From assembly GCF_901709675.1 (NCBI RefSeq), contig NC_051096.1, forward strand, positions 2,693,001 through 2,757,000: 64,000 bases of DNA, written 5' to 3'. This DNA is from Syngnathus acus. Its lineage: Eukaryota; Chordata; Actinopteri; Syngnathiformes; Syngnathidae. Position numbers and translations under genes: made by a program. Shown in pieces: positions 22,101 through 35,659 of this stretch (its first letter is position 1; every line of letters begins with the position of its first letter). Below the pieces are notes generated by a model. It was given only the letters and a program-made list of their open reading frames with translations. It did not search any database and was not told the origin of the DNA.

Positions 22101-25100
22101 AGAAGACACAATGTGGAGAGGTCAGGTCTGAGGAAAAGTGGCGAGCACGCAAGAAGGCAGGATGGACTTGTGCTGCTGTGTTTGCCCCGGATCTCCACGT
22201 GGTACGTTTTTATTTACTGTTTTGACGTTTTCGGTCCACTTTAAAGTTCTTTTACGTTGTTGTTTATGGTGTTAACGGGAACCCATTAGGCGTGAAGTGT
22301 TTATGGAGCGAACGGGCACTTGAGGATGCTGAGCGTCTGTGCGTCGTCGCACGTGTGGGAGCGGTCGCCGACTCCGCCCTTTTGGAGCGGACAAGGGTGG
22401 GGGGGGGGCGGAATTCCACACATCTGTTCCGCTCACATGGCTGGCCAGAACTTCGTGCGTCAATTCTGCTTTGCCTTGTTGTCACGCAATTTTTTGTGGT
22501 TTCATGTCACCGGTTGACAAGTGGAGTTTAATACCAACAAGTCACTTGATTAGGTACACCCACATGCAAATGGCACTCTATGTAAATGTGGACCGGCTTG
22601 TAGTTGAAAACATCCGAGAAGTGTTTCTAATTCAATCTGTGAACTTTTGTCAAAACAAAACACGTTTTTTGGGGGGGTTGGGGGACTTTTTCCCCCTACT
22701 TTTTTAAAGTTTTGGCATGAAATCTCTATTTTGAAATGATCCCCCTCAAGTCTAAAATAAAGAACACCTAAAAAATATTTTGAATGAATTCTTAAAACTT
22801 CAATTTGCATATTTCAGTTAGCACAACTTCATTGAAATTGACTTGCGGCTCTTTGACGTGACTTAAGTCCGATTTGCATCTCTGGCAGTGCACTGCCGCC
22901 ATTGGTCGCTTTTACGTGTCAGTCATGACGGGGCAGCACTACTTCAGTAAATATTTGCATTGTGTGTATAGAATTTTGCATCATCATCATCGTGCCTCCG
23001 CCATGTTTTCATCTTCCCTGGATCGATCCGAGCAGCGCCAACGCCCCTATTTTTTGCCTGCAGTGGATTGCTTGTGACACTGCAGACAAAACGTCTCTTT
23101 GATGCTGACTTGCTGCCAAATCGGCGCTTTTGATGCTACCAGGAAATCGGCCCCACTGTTCCCGCTTGACATGTGGTGCGAAGGAGGCTAAAAATATTGC
23201 TTCGGCTCTTATCACTTAACAAGCTGTGAAGAATTTGAAGAGAGTTTTCTGCCCATAAGTTTGCAATTAGCCTTCACGGGAGTTGCATAATGAGTCTCGC
23301 TGAGCGTTAAGCGGGGCGGGAGTGGGAAAAAATGGCTCAGGCTTGATTGTAAACATTACAGAAAAGGGAGGAAAAGGTCGCATGATCCTGCAATGGGAAA
23401 GGCAGTGCGGGAAACTGAGCTCAGGCCTCGACTGTGTATGTATGCGGGCATGTCAGACTGCAGCGAGCGAGTTGGGCAAGCACGGGATTTTTGCTTGGGA
23501 GTCCCGCCTGGTAACTGACTTGATGGATTTGTGAATATTATTGGAGGAGTCTTGTTTATTCTGGAAAATTAAGAAGTTGTTCCCATGCAGCTCAGGGCCA
23601 TGGTGGAGTGCAGGGTGAAAGAGGGAACGAGAGGAGGTCTCACTCCTGCTCAGAGTTTGGACTCCTCGTGGCTCCTTTTCCTCAAGTCTTATTTATTTGT
23701 TTTTAATTTGGAGGTTATTTCCATGCAGATTTGCGTGGACTGGCAGGAGTGGAGCAGGTGGAGAGAGAGAGGGAGGGAGGAAGGCACTCCCCTGCTCTGA
23801 CTTGTCTCTTATTTTAAAACAGGTGGAGCATTCTTGTTTGTTTATAAATGTTGAGGAGCTGTGCAGAGGCAGGAGTGGAGTTCTGGGCAAAGTAGTGCAG
23901 GAAGTGAGTGGCCGCTCCGACTTGTCTCCTTCGTGAGTGTCTGTTTGCTATCATTTAGCTGCGGCAGGAGTGAGTGCAGGGGGAGGGTTAGGGGTGAGAG
24001 AGGGAGGGAGGGGGAGTGAGTGAGAGCGACGGAGGGAGGGAGGGTGGCGTGCTCCTGCCGCGACTTCTCTCTCTTTGTAAAAACTACCGGAGGAGTTGGC
24101 TGCAGCTCGCAAACGTCCCGGATGGCACCACACCCCTAACGCCCCCCGCCACTACCCCTCCCACTCTGTCCCTCCCCTCCTCACCTGTCACCCCCACCCA
24201 CGCGCCCTCCCACGTGTGGGCAAATCGGCCGCGATCGCCACACTCTTACGCGAGGCCCGATGCCGGCGAGCCCCCCAGGAAATTTGTTCCCCTCGCTGGT
24301 GGCGACAGGCCACCTGGTCACCTTGCTGCTGGTGTGGCGCTGGAGAATTCGCAGGAAGCGAGGTAAGCGGCGCTGTGCCACTTTCAAGGGCAACTCAAGT
24401 GGGGAGGGGGGCGACCTTGCCGCTTTCAAGTCCAAGGACGGAAACTTTTTCCCTGCATGCTGGCTGGTCTCGGTCTTCGCCGCCGTCCTCGCTGCGCTCT
24501 TATCCCGTCTGCCGTCACCACCCCCCCTTCGGCCCCCCTCCCCGCTCCTCCCTCAGCTCAGTTTCCTGAGGATTGACAGTGCTGGAGTTAACCCCGTGAT
24601 TGCCAGCGAGAAGGCGCCGGCTGCTTTTAGTTTTGGTTTTGGACGCGTGTCAGTTTTTCTTCCTCCGGGCTCAGACTGCTGAGTTTCTTTGGGTGCGTTG
24701 TCAAGGCAACAGGCGCCTACTTCGAAGCAAGTTAGGTTCCGGAAGGCCGCTCGTATCTTCATTTGTTGAAGTTGACTGCAAAATGAAACATAGCATGTTT
24801 AAAAAAACAAAAAGTTGAACTTCATTCAGCTTTTTCCACCCGCCTGAAAATTACGACTTCATCATAGTTTGCGCAACAAAATTCTAACCTTGTGTTGTTG
24901 GTTACCCTACGCTATGCTATACGCTAAGTCATTCTCAAAGTGCGGTCGGGGTCCCATTCGTGGTCCGCTGGCTTCCTCTAGATGGATGGATGGATGTCAA
25001 TTTAATCTTCTTACTCCAATTTAAAGTTTTAAGTAGTGACATACGTGCCTTATTGTTGCAAACATTATAGTGCTTATGAAAACAATCGCTGTCATTCGCG

Positions 25101-28100
25101 GAAAACTTCTAAAAATAGACATCAAACTTACCCTGACATACGACCTGCTCAACTCGTTTGAAAATTGTTTTCCATGCTATCAGTTGAACGTTGGTGGTGA
25201 GGAAGCTGGGACGCGCCTAACTCAGACTCGCCTGAGGCTAAGTCTAGAAGCCAGGCTGCTTGTCGGACAAACCTGTTTGAAATGCCGCTGTCAAAGCACG
25301 GCGGCCATCTTGGTGCGATTGTTTCCCGACCAACCAGGCCGTGTGCTTTTCCTTTAGCGGGCCCCAGTGGTGCAGTTGGGGTCATAAAAAGAAAGGAAAA
25401 GGACGGGACACACCTTAGCCGCGATAAAAGCTGACTTTTGACGTGCATACTTCGACAATAACAAGATCGACCTCGTAATTGCCTCCACCTAAGAGGTTTT
25501 TAACCGTGGACAGTAAATAGTTTCTTAGCAAGATGATAATTTGCAGAATGTGGACTTGCTAACAACCTTTGACTGCAAAATGACGTGCAAATTTGAAAGG
25601 CCAGTGTCAATACTGCGTATGTTTGCACTGGAGACGGGATCGCGTTACAGACGACACCATGTTGATGTCACGTCTGAATTTGATAGCTTCAAAAGCGCAC
25701 AAGAACGTGACACCGCTCTGTGATAATTATTAATCAGGATCATATTGTTTGATACTTATCATCCCAGCGGCTAAATTCAATCTCAGTAATTAAAGTTGAA
25801 GCCCCAAGGTGCCTTTGGGTCATTCGGAAGGTGCACGGCGGCGTTTAAAAAAAGCTCGGCAAGTTCCAAGCCAGGAGGCGAACTTGACACCAGTCGGCCG
25901 TCGTATCCCGGAGACAGTCATAACAAAAGATTCTCCTGCAAAATTCTCAACAGTAACCTTCAGGATTTTTACAGTTTTCATATCGTCCTGCCGCAAAGTA
26001 CGTAGTCCATTAAAGGCCGCTTCCATTTAGTGGCCAGCCGCGCCCAAAACTGCAATGCAGTTTATATTCAACACTGCAGTGAGTCATTCACTCACTCTCT
26101 AATAACAGACTTCACGATGGGAGAGGAGCCCACTTTTACTGCACACAGACACGAAGACTCCTATAGAACAATGTTTCCTTCAGACCCACAAAAAAACTCC
26201 AGAGAAGCAAAGCCCATTTTGTTGGGAAGATGACATTTTTTTGGGATGACTTGCCCCAAAAATCCTCAGCCCCTGAAGCCAAATTCACTTCATAACATGA
26301 AACTTGGTAGACGTGTCTGTCATGAGCAAACCCACAAAAAAGTCTGATCAAGCCATGCTTGAAAAACCACAGGAAATCTACCATGGTTTGAAATGCAGTT
26401 TTTGCTGACTTGCAAAAAAATCGTGACTAACTCAAATTCAGTCCCTGAAGCCCGTTTCAGTTCACTACATAAAATTTGGTAGACACGTCTACCATGACAA
26501 GACCCACAAAAAAATCTCAAGACTCTATGCCCGAAAAGCTACAGGAAGTCCGCCATTTTGGTTTGAAGCTGCCTCTTATAGGCTCATTTTGTCCATTGGG
26601 TTCTTCGCCATAAGGCCCCAATGAATCCGGTTTTCCTTCCGAAACTTACTGTATCATAAACACCCAGCGAGATACTTTGCGGTGGTCTACGACCACACAA
26701 TTTGAAACATGCCCGCTTGGAGAGAATTACTGCAGACAAACGACTCCTTTCAAGAGTCCTCCTACGTCTTGTGAGATTCTCCTCCACACGCCGTGAAGGA
26801 CATGAATGGTTGAGCACTACTGCTCACAAGACAACAATAGCTTAGCTTCCGCGTGCATGTGCGTGTGCGTGGGTTATTTATGACGCGCAGCTGTTGCAAA
26901 CATGTACTGTAAGTGTTGCGCAATCGGTGGCTGGTGGTAAATGCACTCTCATCTCTGTTTGTTGAAAAGTGTCCGTTCTAAAAGACTTTTATCACACACT
27001 TAATTTACGACTATGGGAAATGTGTCTCCCGTGTGCTTTTGTGCGTGTGTGTGTGTTGCGTGTGTGGGTTTAATTGGCGCACTGGGGTGGATTATGCAAG
27101 TGGTGGGCGGTGCAGAAGTCACACATGGCTCCGGAAAATAAAAAGAGCGAGGGGGGGAAAAAGCCCTCGGGCGCGTGCGCGGGGCTGTGCGTAAATGACA
27201 TCTTTTTACGCACGGCCACTGAACGCACCAGCAGGAGTGGGTTGGACTTGGGTGCAATCCGAGACGACACTACGCTCGGTTCTCCTCCTCCATGGAGCTC
27301 GTGTAGACACAAAAAGTTCGAGGGGAGGAAAAAAAATATCCACGCAACATGGAGGCTCGCGTGGAAGACGGCGGGGAGGCGCGGGGCTCCTACACTTATC
27401 GCATGATGAATTATATCCACGAGATGAGATGCGAGGACGTGGACGCGCACTTTTATAGCCGCATGTGTTGCGCAGGTATGTTTGCGCGCGCGCGCTCACG
27501 GACTTCCCCGCAGGCGGATTTTATTAAGGAGGAGGAGGATAAGGAGGAGAATTGACGCACGCATGCGCACTGTGCGTTGATTTGTTGTGCGTCTGATCAG
27601 TGGACTCGATTAGTCATGTCTTGTTACAATTAACAGAGGGATAATTTGGTACGGAAATAGAAATTAAAACAGTAAATTCTAATCAAAGATGGCTTTATGT
27701 GACCCTTTACACATTTTATGCTAATTCAAAAAATGTCTATTTTTTTTAGCATTAGGTTTTTGAGATCATTTCATTTTTAGTTTGAAGTTTGTATATAAAA
27801 GCTTGCGAAATGCAGATTTGACGATGCCTTGTCATTTATGGCTATTTATAGTTAGAAAAAAAATTCCACTTATTTTGAAATATTGCTAGACATATCACTT
27901 TATCCATTTATTATTAATATTATGATATTCCTATTTTAAATTTCCCTTTTTAGCCTGGTCTGATTGTTTTCTACTGTGATGTCATTATGTTTAGATAGAA
28001 ACACGTGTACAACAAATATTTTTTTTGAATCAGTAAACTGTTGCAACTGCTAAGTGGCGAACATCCGTGTCAACAGAATCATGTTTTCACTGTGTTGCCA

Positions 28101-31100
28101 TGATTACCACCAAACCTCAACGCCCCTGCCCTTCCCCTTTTTTTCCCTAAACTAACCTCAAGTGTTATTGCAGTCTATTGCCACTAGAGGGCGACAAAAA
28201 CAACACATAAAAAAAAAAGGGTTGTTGACTGAATGAGTTAATTTTTCACCTTCGATGAGTAATGTTTACAAGAGTGCACATTCCACACTGTTGAACAGTA
28301 ACAGAACTTCTGGTGCAGTAGTTGTAGATCAGCTTGGCGCCGACCCATAATGCCGCGGGGGCCAGATGGTACCTGGCGCTGCTTTGCATTCTTGTTTCTG
28401 TGATGGACACGCATGCTTTCACTTGCACTTGTTTTTTCTGACACGGTTGGAGTGATATTGGCAAATGGTGGGGCCCCCCGAAGAAGGGGGCGGGAGGGGG
28501 GTCAAGGGGGGGCTGGCGGCCGCGCCCTCGTCTAGAATGCACAAGCGTGGCAGTCTGCAACACCAAAAACATCCATGACAGCCTCAAAGACGCATTCTAG
28601 TAATTTGATGTGAATTTGTAGACAGTTGAACAAAAGTCCTTCATGGATATTAGTCGGCGTTTTCCTGTGTTGCAATTAGGGGGTCTTTGAAGTGAGTCTT
28701 TGAGGGTGGACTTTAAGGGGGATATTTTAAGAATGGTTGTTGACCTTTGGGTGACAGTTACTGAGTTGTATCTAAGACTCGGGTATTTGATGTCCTTCGG
28801 GGTTTTAAGGAAGGTCTTTGAGATGGTCTTTGAGGTTGGGCTTTGAGATGGATCTTAGCGGTTTGTCTTCAAAGTGGATTTGTTAAGAGGGTCTTTGATG
28901 TGGATATTTAACATGGGTCTTTTCTCTGGCTCATTAAGTGACCTTTTTTTTCTGCTATCAGGTGTGTGTCGAAGGTGGGCTGGGGGGTCGAGTGGAGGGG
29001 GTGGAAGCACCCCACCCTCGTCTTGCTTCTCTTGTCCCGACAAGTTTCCTCCCTGACAAAACATCCCAAGAATCCTTTCTTTCCGAACGCTCTCTTGCGG
29101 GAATTTAAAAGACGTGAATTAGCCAGTGTTTTTTTGTGAGAAGTCGCTAACACTTGAAGATGAAACTCAATGGCTGCCTTGTTTGGTTTGTTGGAGCGCC
29201 TTACAATTGAAGCTTGTATAAAAGACTGAACACCATCCAAGAAAAATGAGGGAAAAGCCTTTCAGAATTTCCAACTTCAATGCTGCTACCGGAACGCTTG
29301 AGTCCGTTCGTGTTCTTTGACTCATGGTCGTCATGTGGTCTTTGCCGCCCGAGCGGTAGAGGATGGCCACCCCACTCGAGTCACTTTTTCCACTGCAGAC
29401 AAAGAGCCGGTTATCTTCTAACGACTTTAACATGTGATTCAATTTTTATGAGATGAAACCAAAAATTTTGACGGCACTCCACTGAGTCACAAATTTTCGT
29501 TGTCGCAGTTCACCTGTGCAACCAAAACCTCAAAGTCATCACTTGTCAGGTCTTAGCGGCACCGAGGAGGAGGAGGGGTTTTGTTGTCGGATCAGGGTGT
29601 GGTCACACCTTTACCGTGCCGGTCCAGGAGAGAGAGAGTCTTCTCTTCTCTTTCTGGAGTGACACAGTTGCCCGCAGGCGCGCTTTGGTCTGCGCGTGTG
29701 GGGGAACAAAAAGCGTGGCGGCTCAGCCTTAGAGGAAGTCGGAGGAGCAGCAACAGGCAGTCTCTTTCATTGTAGTTAAAGGTTCTTTGGTGGCTCGCCA
29801 TGGAGGTTGGATTGCGACAGTCCTCGTCGGACAGCAGCGATGGAGTTTTCATCGAGGACTCGCCTTACCAGGGCGTTCTCAAGTCTATGGGAAACAGGAA
29901 AGGTAGAATCTTATTACTTTTCTGCTCGGGCTGGGGAGGCACAAGTGTGCTGCGTGTTGATGGTGGTGGTGGTGGGCTTCCAACAGGCCACGCCCCCTGA
30001 GTTGTTGTGAACTCTGCTCTTGGAGGATGATTATCGTAAATGAATTATGAATTCAATAGCAATAAAAACTGTTTTTTGTTGTTGTGCAGCTCGTCTCTCT
30101 TCTGCATTAAAACGTTTTACTGCTTCTCCGGTATGATAAACAAATTTTGGGATCCACCTCGGAGATCTTGCGTCTTTGATGTCCTGATGCTGAGGAATGT
30201 GCACATGGTGCAACATGTTCCTGTGCGACGTGACATTGTTTTGCAATCTCCTCTGATTTGGTCTTATTCACTGACGTCATTGTTTGTCCCCTACCAGACG
30301 AGCGAGACCGAGTTCAGAAGAAGACCTTCACCAAATGGGTCAACAAACATCTAGTGAAGGTACGAAACGCCACTTGATCATCTAAGATAGCAAATATCAA
30401 ATCTGCGATGCCTTTCATCTGGTTTTCCGAAACAACACGCGGCTTTGTTGTCTCGCCGCTACTTAGTTTTCCGCTTCAACAATATCAATGAGTTGACTGT
30501 AAGGGAAAGTCTTGTGACACACAAGTCACAGGAAAAACAAGACTGCAACGACAAAATCACATTTTTCTTCAGTAACAACAACGCACTTTGAAAATCACTT
30601 GACACTCTGCCGGCTGAGTTGTCATGGTTACGGAGATGCGGGTTGTTATGCTCAGGAAGCGAAAGTGGGCCAAGCGGGCTGCTGCCGCCGTCGCCACGGG
30701 TTGCCATGTGCGTCCTGCGATAGCATCAGTTTGCCGGGGTGGCCAGGATGTGGTTTTGATTTGTGTTTTTATAACTCCGCGTCCATGGAAACGAGGCCAT
30801 ACGGGCTGACTCATTTTCATGATTTTTTTTTTTTTTTAAAAGCATCCTTCATTGGGGTAACAACTTGACACTTTTTTTTTTGCTAAAAAAGGAAATGCAA
30901 AACCTGTGTTCATTTTTAGGTTCCAGCCACCCTCCCAAAAAAAAAAAATCATCTATTCTTTCCTAATCTTTTTTTTTTCTTTCTCATCACTCGATTTTCC
31001 ACCACACGCCATTTCTTCTTTATCCCGTCAGCACTGGAAGGCTGAGGTAGGTTCTTTGTGTTTGGCTCTGACGTAGCTGCTAAGTGCTAAACGCATGGAG

Positions 31101-34100
31101 TGCAGTGCGGTGCTATAAAAAAAAAAAAAAAAAAAAAAAAGTCTGCCAGTGTGCTGTCTTCCCGATTCCAGCTGTTCCTAATATTGTGACCCATGTTGCA
31201 GAAGCAAATGAACATTAGGACTCATCTAGACAAATAACATGTGGACAATTTAGCGCCAATAAAGAACCTAACACGCATGATTGTTTGTTTTTAATGTGTA
31301 TCCAAACCCAGAACCCCTTGCCTGCGAGTCAGATATACGACCCACTAAGGCACTGTGCTGCCCTCAATTCTGTAGCATTTTTTTTTTTTGTAGGCCCAGC
31401 GTCACGTCAGCGACCTATACGAGGACCTGCGCGATGGCCACAACCTCATCTCCCTGCTGGAGGTTCTCTCCGGAGAGACTCTGGTGAGTGACCTTTGACC
31501 TTTCAACCCGCCTTTACCTCCCTCCTCCCCTTCCTCGCTTCTTGTGCTGTTTTCTCCGGTTGTTGTTGTACTGTTGTGTGGCATGTGTTGATTCTCCTCT
31601 TACACTAATTTTCATTCTTGGCCGCCATCTTGTTGACTCATTTTTTGGGGGGGCTCTAACAACCTTACAACCCTCCTGCTCCCCCCTCCCCTCCTCGTCG
31701 TCGTGATGCTCTTGCCGTGCTAGCCGAGGGAACGTGACCTCGTGAGGAACGTGCGCTTGGTGAGTGCTGCCTGGCTCTGGCAGGGCATGCGTTCCACCAT
31801 GACCCCACCGCCACCAGCAAAGCCACGCCCCCTCCCAGAAAAAAAATCCCCGCACTCCGACATCAACCGGTAGTGCATGTTTGGATGTTAATCGTCACGT
31901 GTCACTTGCTGTGAAGTGGATGACAAAGTGTTAGACAAGTGGAGCTCACTTTTTGGCGGGGCGATTCAGCTCTTGACTCAGGATTGACTTTATTTGATTT
32001 TATTATCATAATAAAAAAACTTGTTCTATTTTTATATACTAAAAAAATACCATGGTATTTTAAATCATTTTAATACAATGATATTAAACATAATTGTTTT
32101 TATTTTAATTAATTATATTAATGAATGAATTTAATATTAATACATTTTTATTAAATATAATTGTTTTCTTTTAATGAATTATATTAATTAAATATTCTAG
32201 TGTAAGAATTTCAAATGTATTTATTTTTTTAAATTTAAAATTACATTTAATTAATGAATGATCAAATCGGAGCTGACTAAATTGAAAAGTCAAGTGGTTT
32301 TGTACTTTTGACTGCTGCATGATCATAAACGGACAGCGATCGCACCTTGTCGGCCGTTCGACGTCCCGCTTGGGTCACGCGTGCTCCCATGTGGATCTGA
32401 CTCCGGGGTCACATGTCGCCCGGCACCTTCATCCAAGTCATCCACAACGCTTTCCTCACCGTTGGCCAACCATGCGTGTCCTCTGGTTTCTCTTTCAGCC
32501 AAGGGAGAAGGGCCGCATGCGCTTCCACAAGCTCCAGAACGTCCAGATCGCGCTGGACTTTCTCAAGCGCAGACAGGTGGGTCGAAAACTCATCCCAGGA
32601 GCTTGCATGTCCACGTTTGTCTCACCAACGGGTCATTTTACAACCATCACAGGTCAAATTGGTCAACATCAGGAACGACGACATTGCCGACGGAAACCCC
32701 AAGCTGACCCTGGGCCTCATCTGGACCATCATCCTGCACTTCCAGGTACCCCTTGGACCCTCGTTAAACAGACTGCTGGTTTTCAAGAATTCAGAGAGGA
32801 AAGAGGAGGAGGAACCATTTTTAGATTAAAAAACAGAATGAGCTGTTTCATGGGGTAGCATACTTTGGAAAGTTTGAGTCCACAGGAGTGGGAGTTGCAG
32901 GAATTTATTTGAAGCCGTAATGGTCATGTTGGGATGCGGGGTTTGATTTTAGTGACTCAGTGGGGAAGGACGTGGGCGTGATCGCTTTCAACAGCGGTGG
33001 GAACGAATACCCCGGTTGGCATTTATTAGTCAACTTCCTTTTTTTTTTCTTTCAAGACCAAAAAGCACCAAAAAGAAGAAGAAGAAAAAAATCCTCCCGC
33101 AGAGGTTTTTAGCAGGAACTGGGTGGCGGTCCTTTTTTTCCATTCAGGCTCTGAGTCATTCTTCTCGGGTTTCCCCCGTGGTCTTCTGCTTGTCTATGAA
33201 AAAAAAAGAGCCCGTCGGTAAAAGTTGGTCATGAGTCATCGAAGCAGCGGCAGTTAAACCGAAAATAGGCAAAGACCACAAAGAAGTAGTCAAAAAGCAG
33301 ATATCCTGTGATTGTTAGGTCGCCATAGACATTGCCAAGCAAAACAAACACGTACAAATATCACGCAGGACTTTTCCATTTTTCTCTTTATGTGTGATTC
33401 AAAAAGAATTTTCCCTTGAGGGCATCGGAAAAGACGGTGCCAACATTCCTCTGCCCTCGTTGACGTTAATTAGAGTTTATTTAGTCGAATCTGGATTTGT
33501 GACTCATTTGTTGCAAATTTGGTGAGTCTGGAAACGGAGAGTTTAATTTCGGTTCGACTGACTCATCCGACGCTGGTCGGAAGAAAATTAGCAAGAATGG
33601 TCACTTTCGAGTCACTTTATTAGGTACACCTGCAATCCCCAACTTTTCTTTGCCGCAGATCTCGGACATCCAAGTAAATGGCCAGTCGGACGATATGACG
33701 GCCAAGGAGCGTCTGTTGCTGTGGTCCCAGCGGATGGTGGAGGGCTACCCGGGTCTCCGCTGCGACAACTTCACCAGCAACTGGCGCGACGGCAGACTCT
33801 TCAACGCCATCATTCACAAACACAGGTGAGATGATGCCGGTTCAATAGAATCCAATCCGTGTTTAACATCCAACTACTGAGCGCATTTGGGCGGAGTCTG
33901 GCTCAGTCTGGACTTGGCACGGTTCTGGTTGGTGTTGCATCACGCAGATTTGCGAGCACCACCTCCAGTTCGCCCCAATCCGTCCGCCTTCGAAACAAGG
34001 TTGCGGTTTCGATGATCTGTCGCCTTTCACCGCTGTCATGTTGAAGCTGAAGAGGAGGTTCAGGTCCAGGAGGTGATCGAAGAGCAAGGAGCCACAAGAG

Positions 34101-35608
34101 GGCGCCACCCCGGAGAGCCAAGACCGTGAAAAACGTCCTGAGACGGATGAGATTCACGTGAGCAGGGACAGGCTGCTACCTGGAGCAGGACTGGACCCTG
34201 CACATGTACACGAAGAATCTTTTTCCCGAGCTGAGCTTGTGGCTGCATGCTAGTTGTCGTCGCCGCTTATCGCTTCCGATTTGGGGAATGTGAAGCTTGT
34301 GTGGTATTAGCGCTCATGTCCTGGCTCGTACTTTGCTGGCCTGCAGCTACAGCGTGACAGCTTCAACTTTTTACAGCACCAAAAAAAAAATACTCCAAGG
34401 ACCACCAGAATGAGCAACATTAAAATGCAATCGCGACTTAGGCTAACTGTTCATTTAAAATAACAAGGTAGAGGTTTGACGCCCGCTCGCTGTCCCGACA
34501 GGCCCAACCTGATCGACATGGGGAAAGTTGGGCGACAGAACAACCAGCAGAACCTGGAGCAGGCCTTCAACGTGGCTGAGCGCGAGCTAGGCGTCACCAG
34601 ACTGCTGGACCCCGAGGGTGAGCCACGCTGTCCCGTCGTCGGCCAATCCCAAACAAAACGAGAGCACCAACTGTAATGTCCCGTTTGCCGGTAGATGTGG
34701 ACGTGCCGCATCCCGACGAGAAATCCATCATCACATACGTGTCGTCGCTGTACGATGCCATGCCCAGGGTGCCCGACGTGCAGGACGGCGTCAAGGCTAA
34801 CGTGAGTACAGGTTAATTTCCAACGTGAGCTCAGGGCTCTAACACGTCTCACCCGAAACGTCGTAGGAACTGGAACTGCGCTGGCAGGAGTACAACGAGC
34901 TGGTCACCATGCTGCTGCAGTGGATGCGACACCACATCCTGGTCTTTGAGGAGCGCAAGTTCCCCACCAGCTACGAGGAGATCGAGGTCAGGGAACCCCA
35001 TGACCCTGAAAGCTCATTTTGAGAATTTAGACGACTGAAGGTGTTTGCATCCCGCAGGTTCTCTGGCGTCAGTTTCTCAAGTTCAAGGAGACTGAGCTCC
35101 CCGCCAAGGAGTCTGACAAGAATCGCTCCAAACACATCTTCAAGTCCCTTGAGGTGAGTCTTTGCACAAGTTTTAGAGGTAACAGACCAGTCACATGTAG
35201 CACTTGTTAGCTAAATGCTAATGCACAGTGCAGAACATATAGACAGGCTAACAAAATTAGCAAGGATGTTGCGGTGCATTTAACCTTCTAAGCAACTGAG
35301 ACTCAAACACAAGACAGACAAATAGTCATATATTCTTTATCCTCTGCACAAAATGGATACATTTCCTGCATCTTAATGAGCAGATAAATGGCAATTTGAG
35401 TTTGAATTTTTTCCATCCCTTTGCCCTGTTTGTGTTTCAGGGCGCAGTGCAGGGGGGCCACGTCAAGGTGCCGCCGGGCTACCACCCACTGGACGTGGAG
35501 AAGGAATGGGGTCGCCTGCACGTGGCCATCCTGGAGCGGGAGCGTCTGCTGAGGACCGAGTTTGAGAGGCGAGTCTCCCACTAACCTCAACAAAAGCTTA
35601 AAGCGATA

Positions 35609-35659
<51 letters not shown>

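Noticed and set aside
26905-26920. Possible very short plectin start (ATG TAC T|gtaagt)
   Set aside because: Only two codons before a donor. The phase fits, but such short matches are expected by chance in 17 kb.
31117-31140. Poly-A tract as a retrotransposon tail
   Set aside because: No SINE/LINE body, retrogene or target-site duplication is recognisable next to it. It is treated as a homopolymer.
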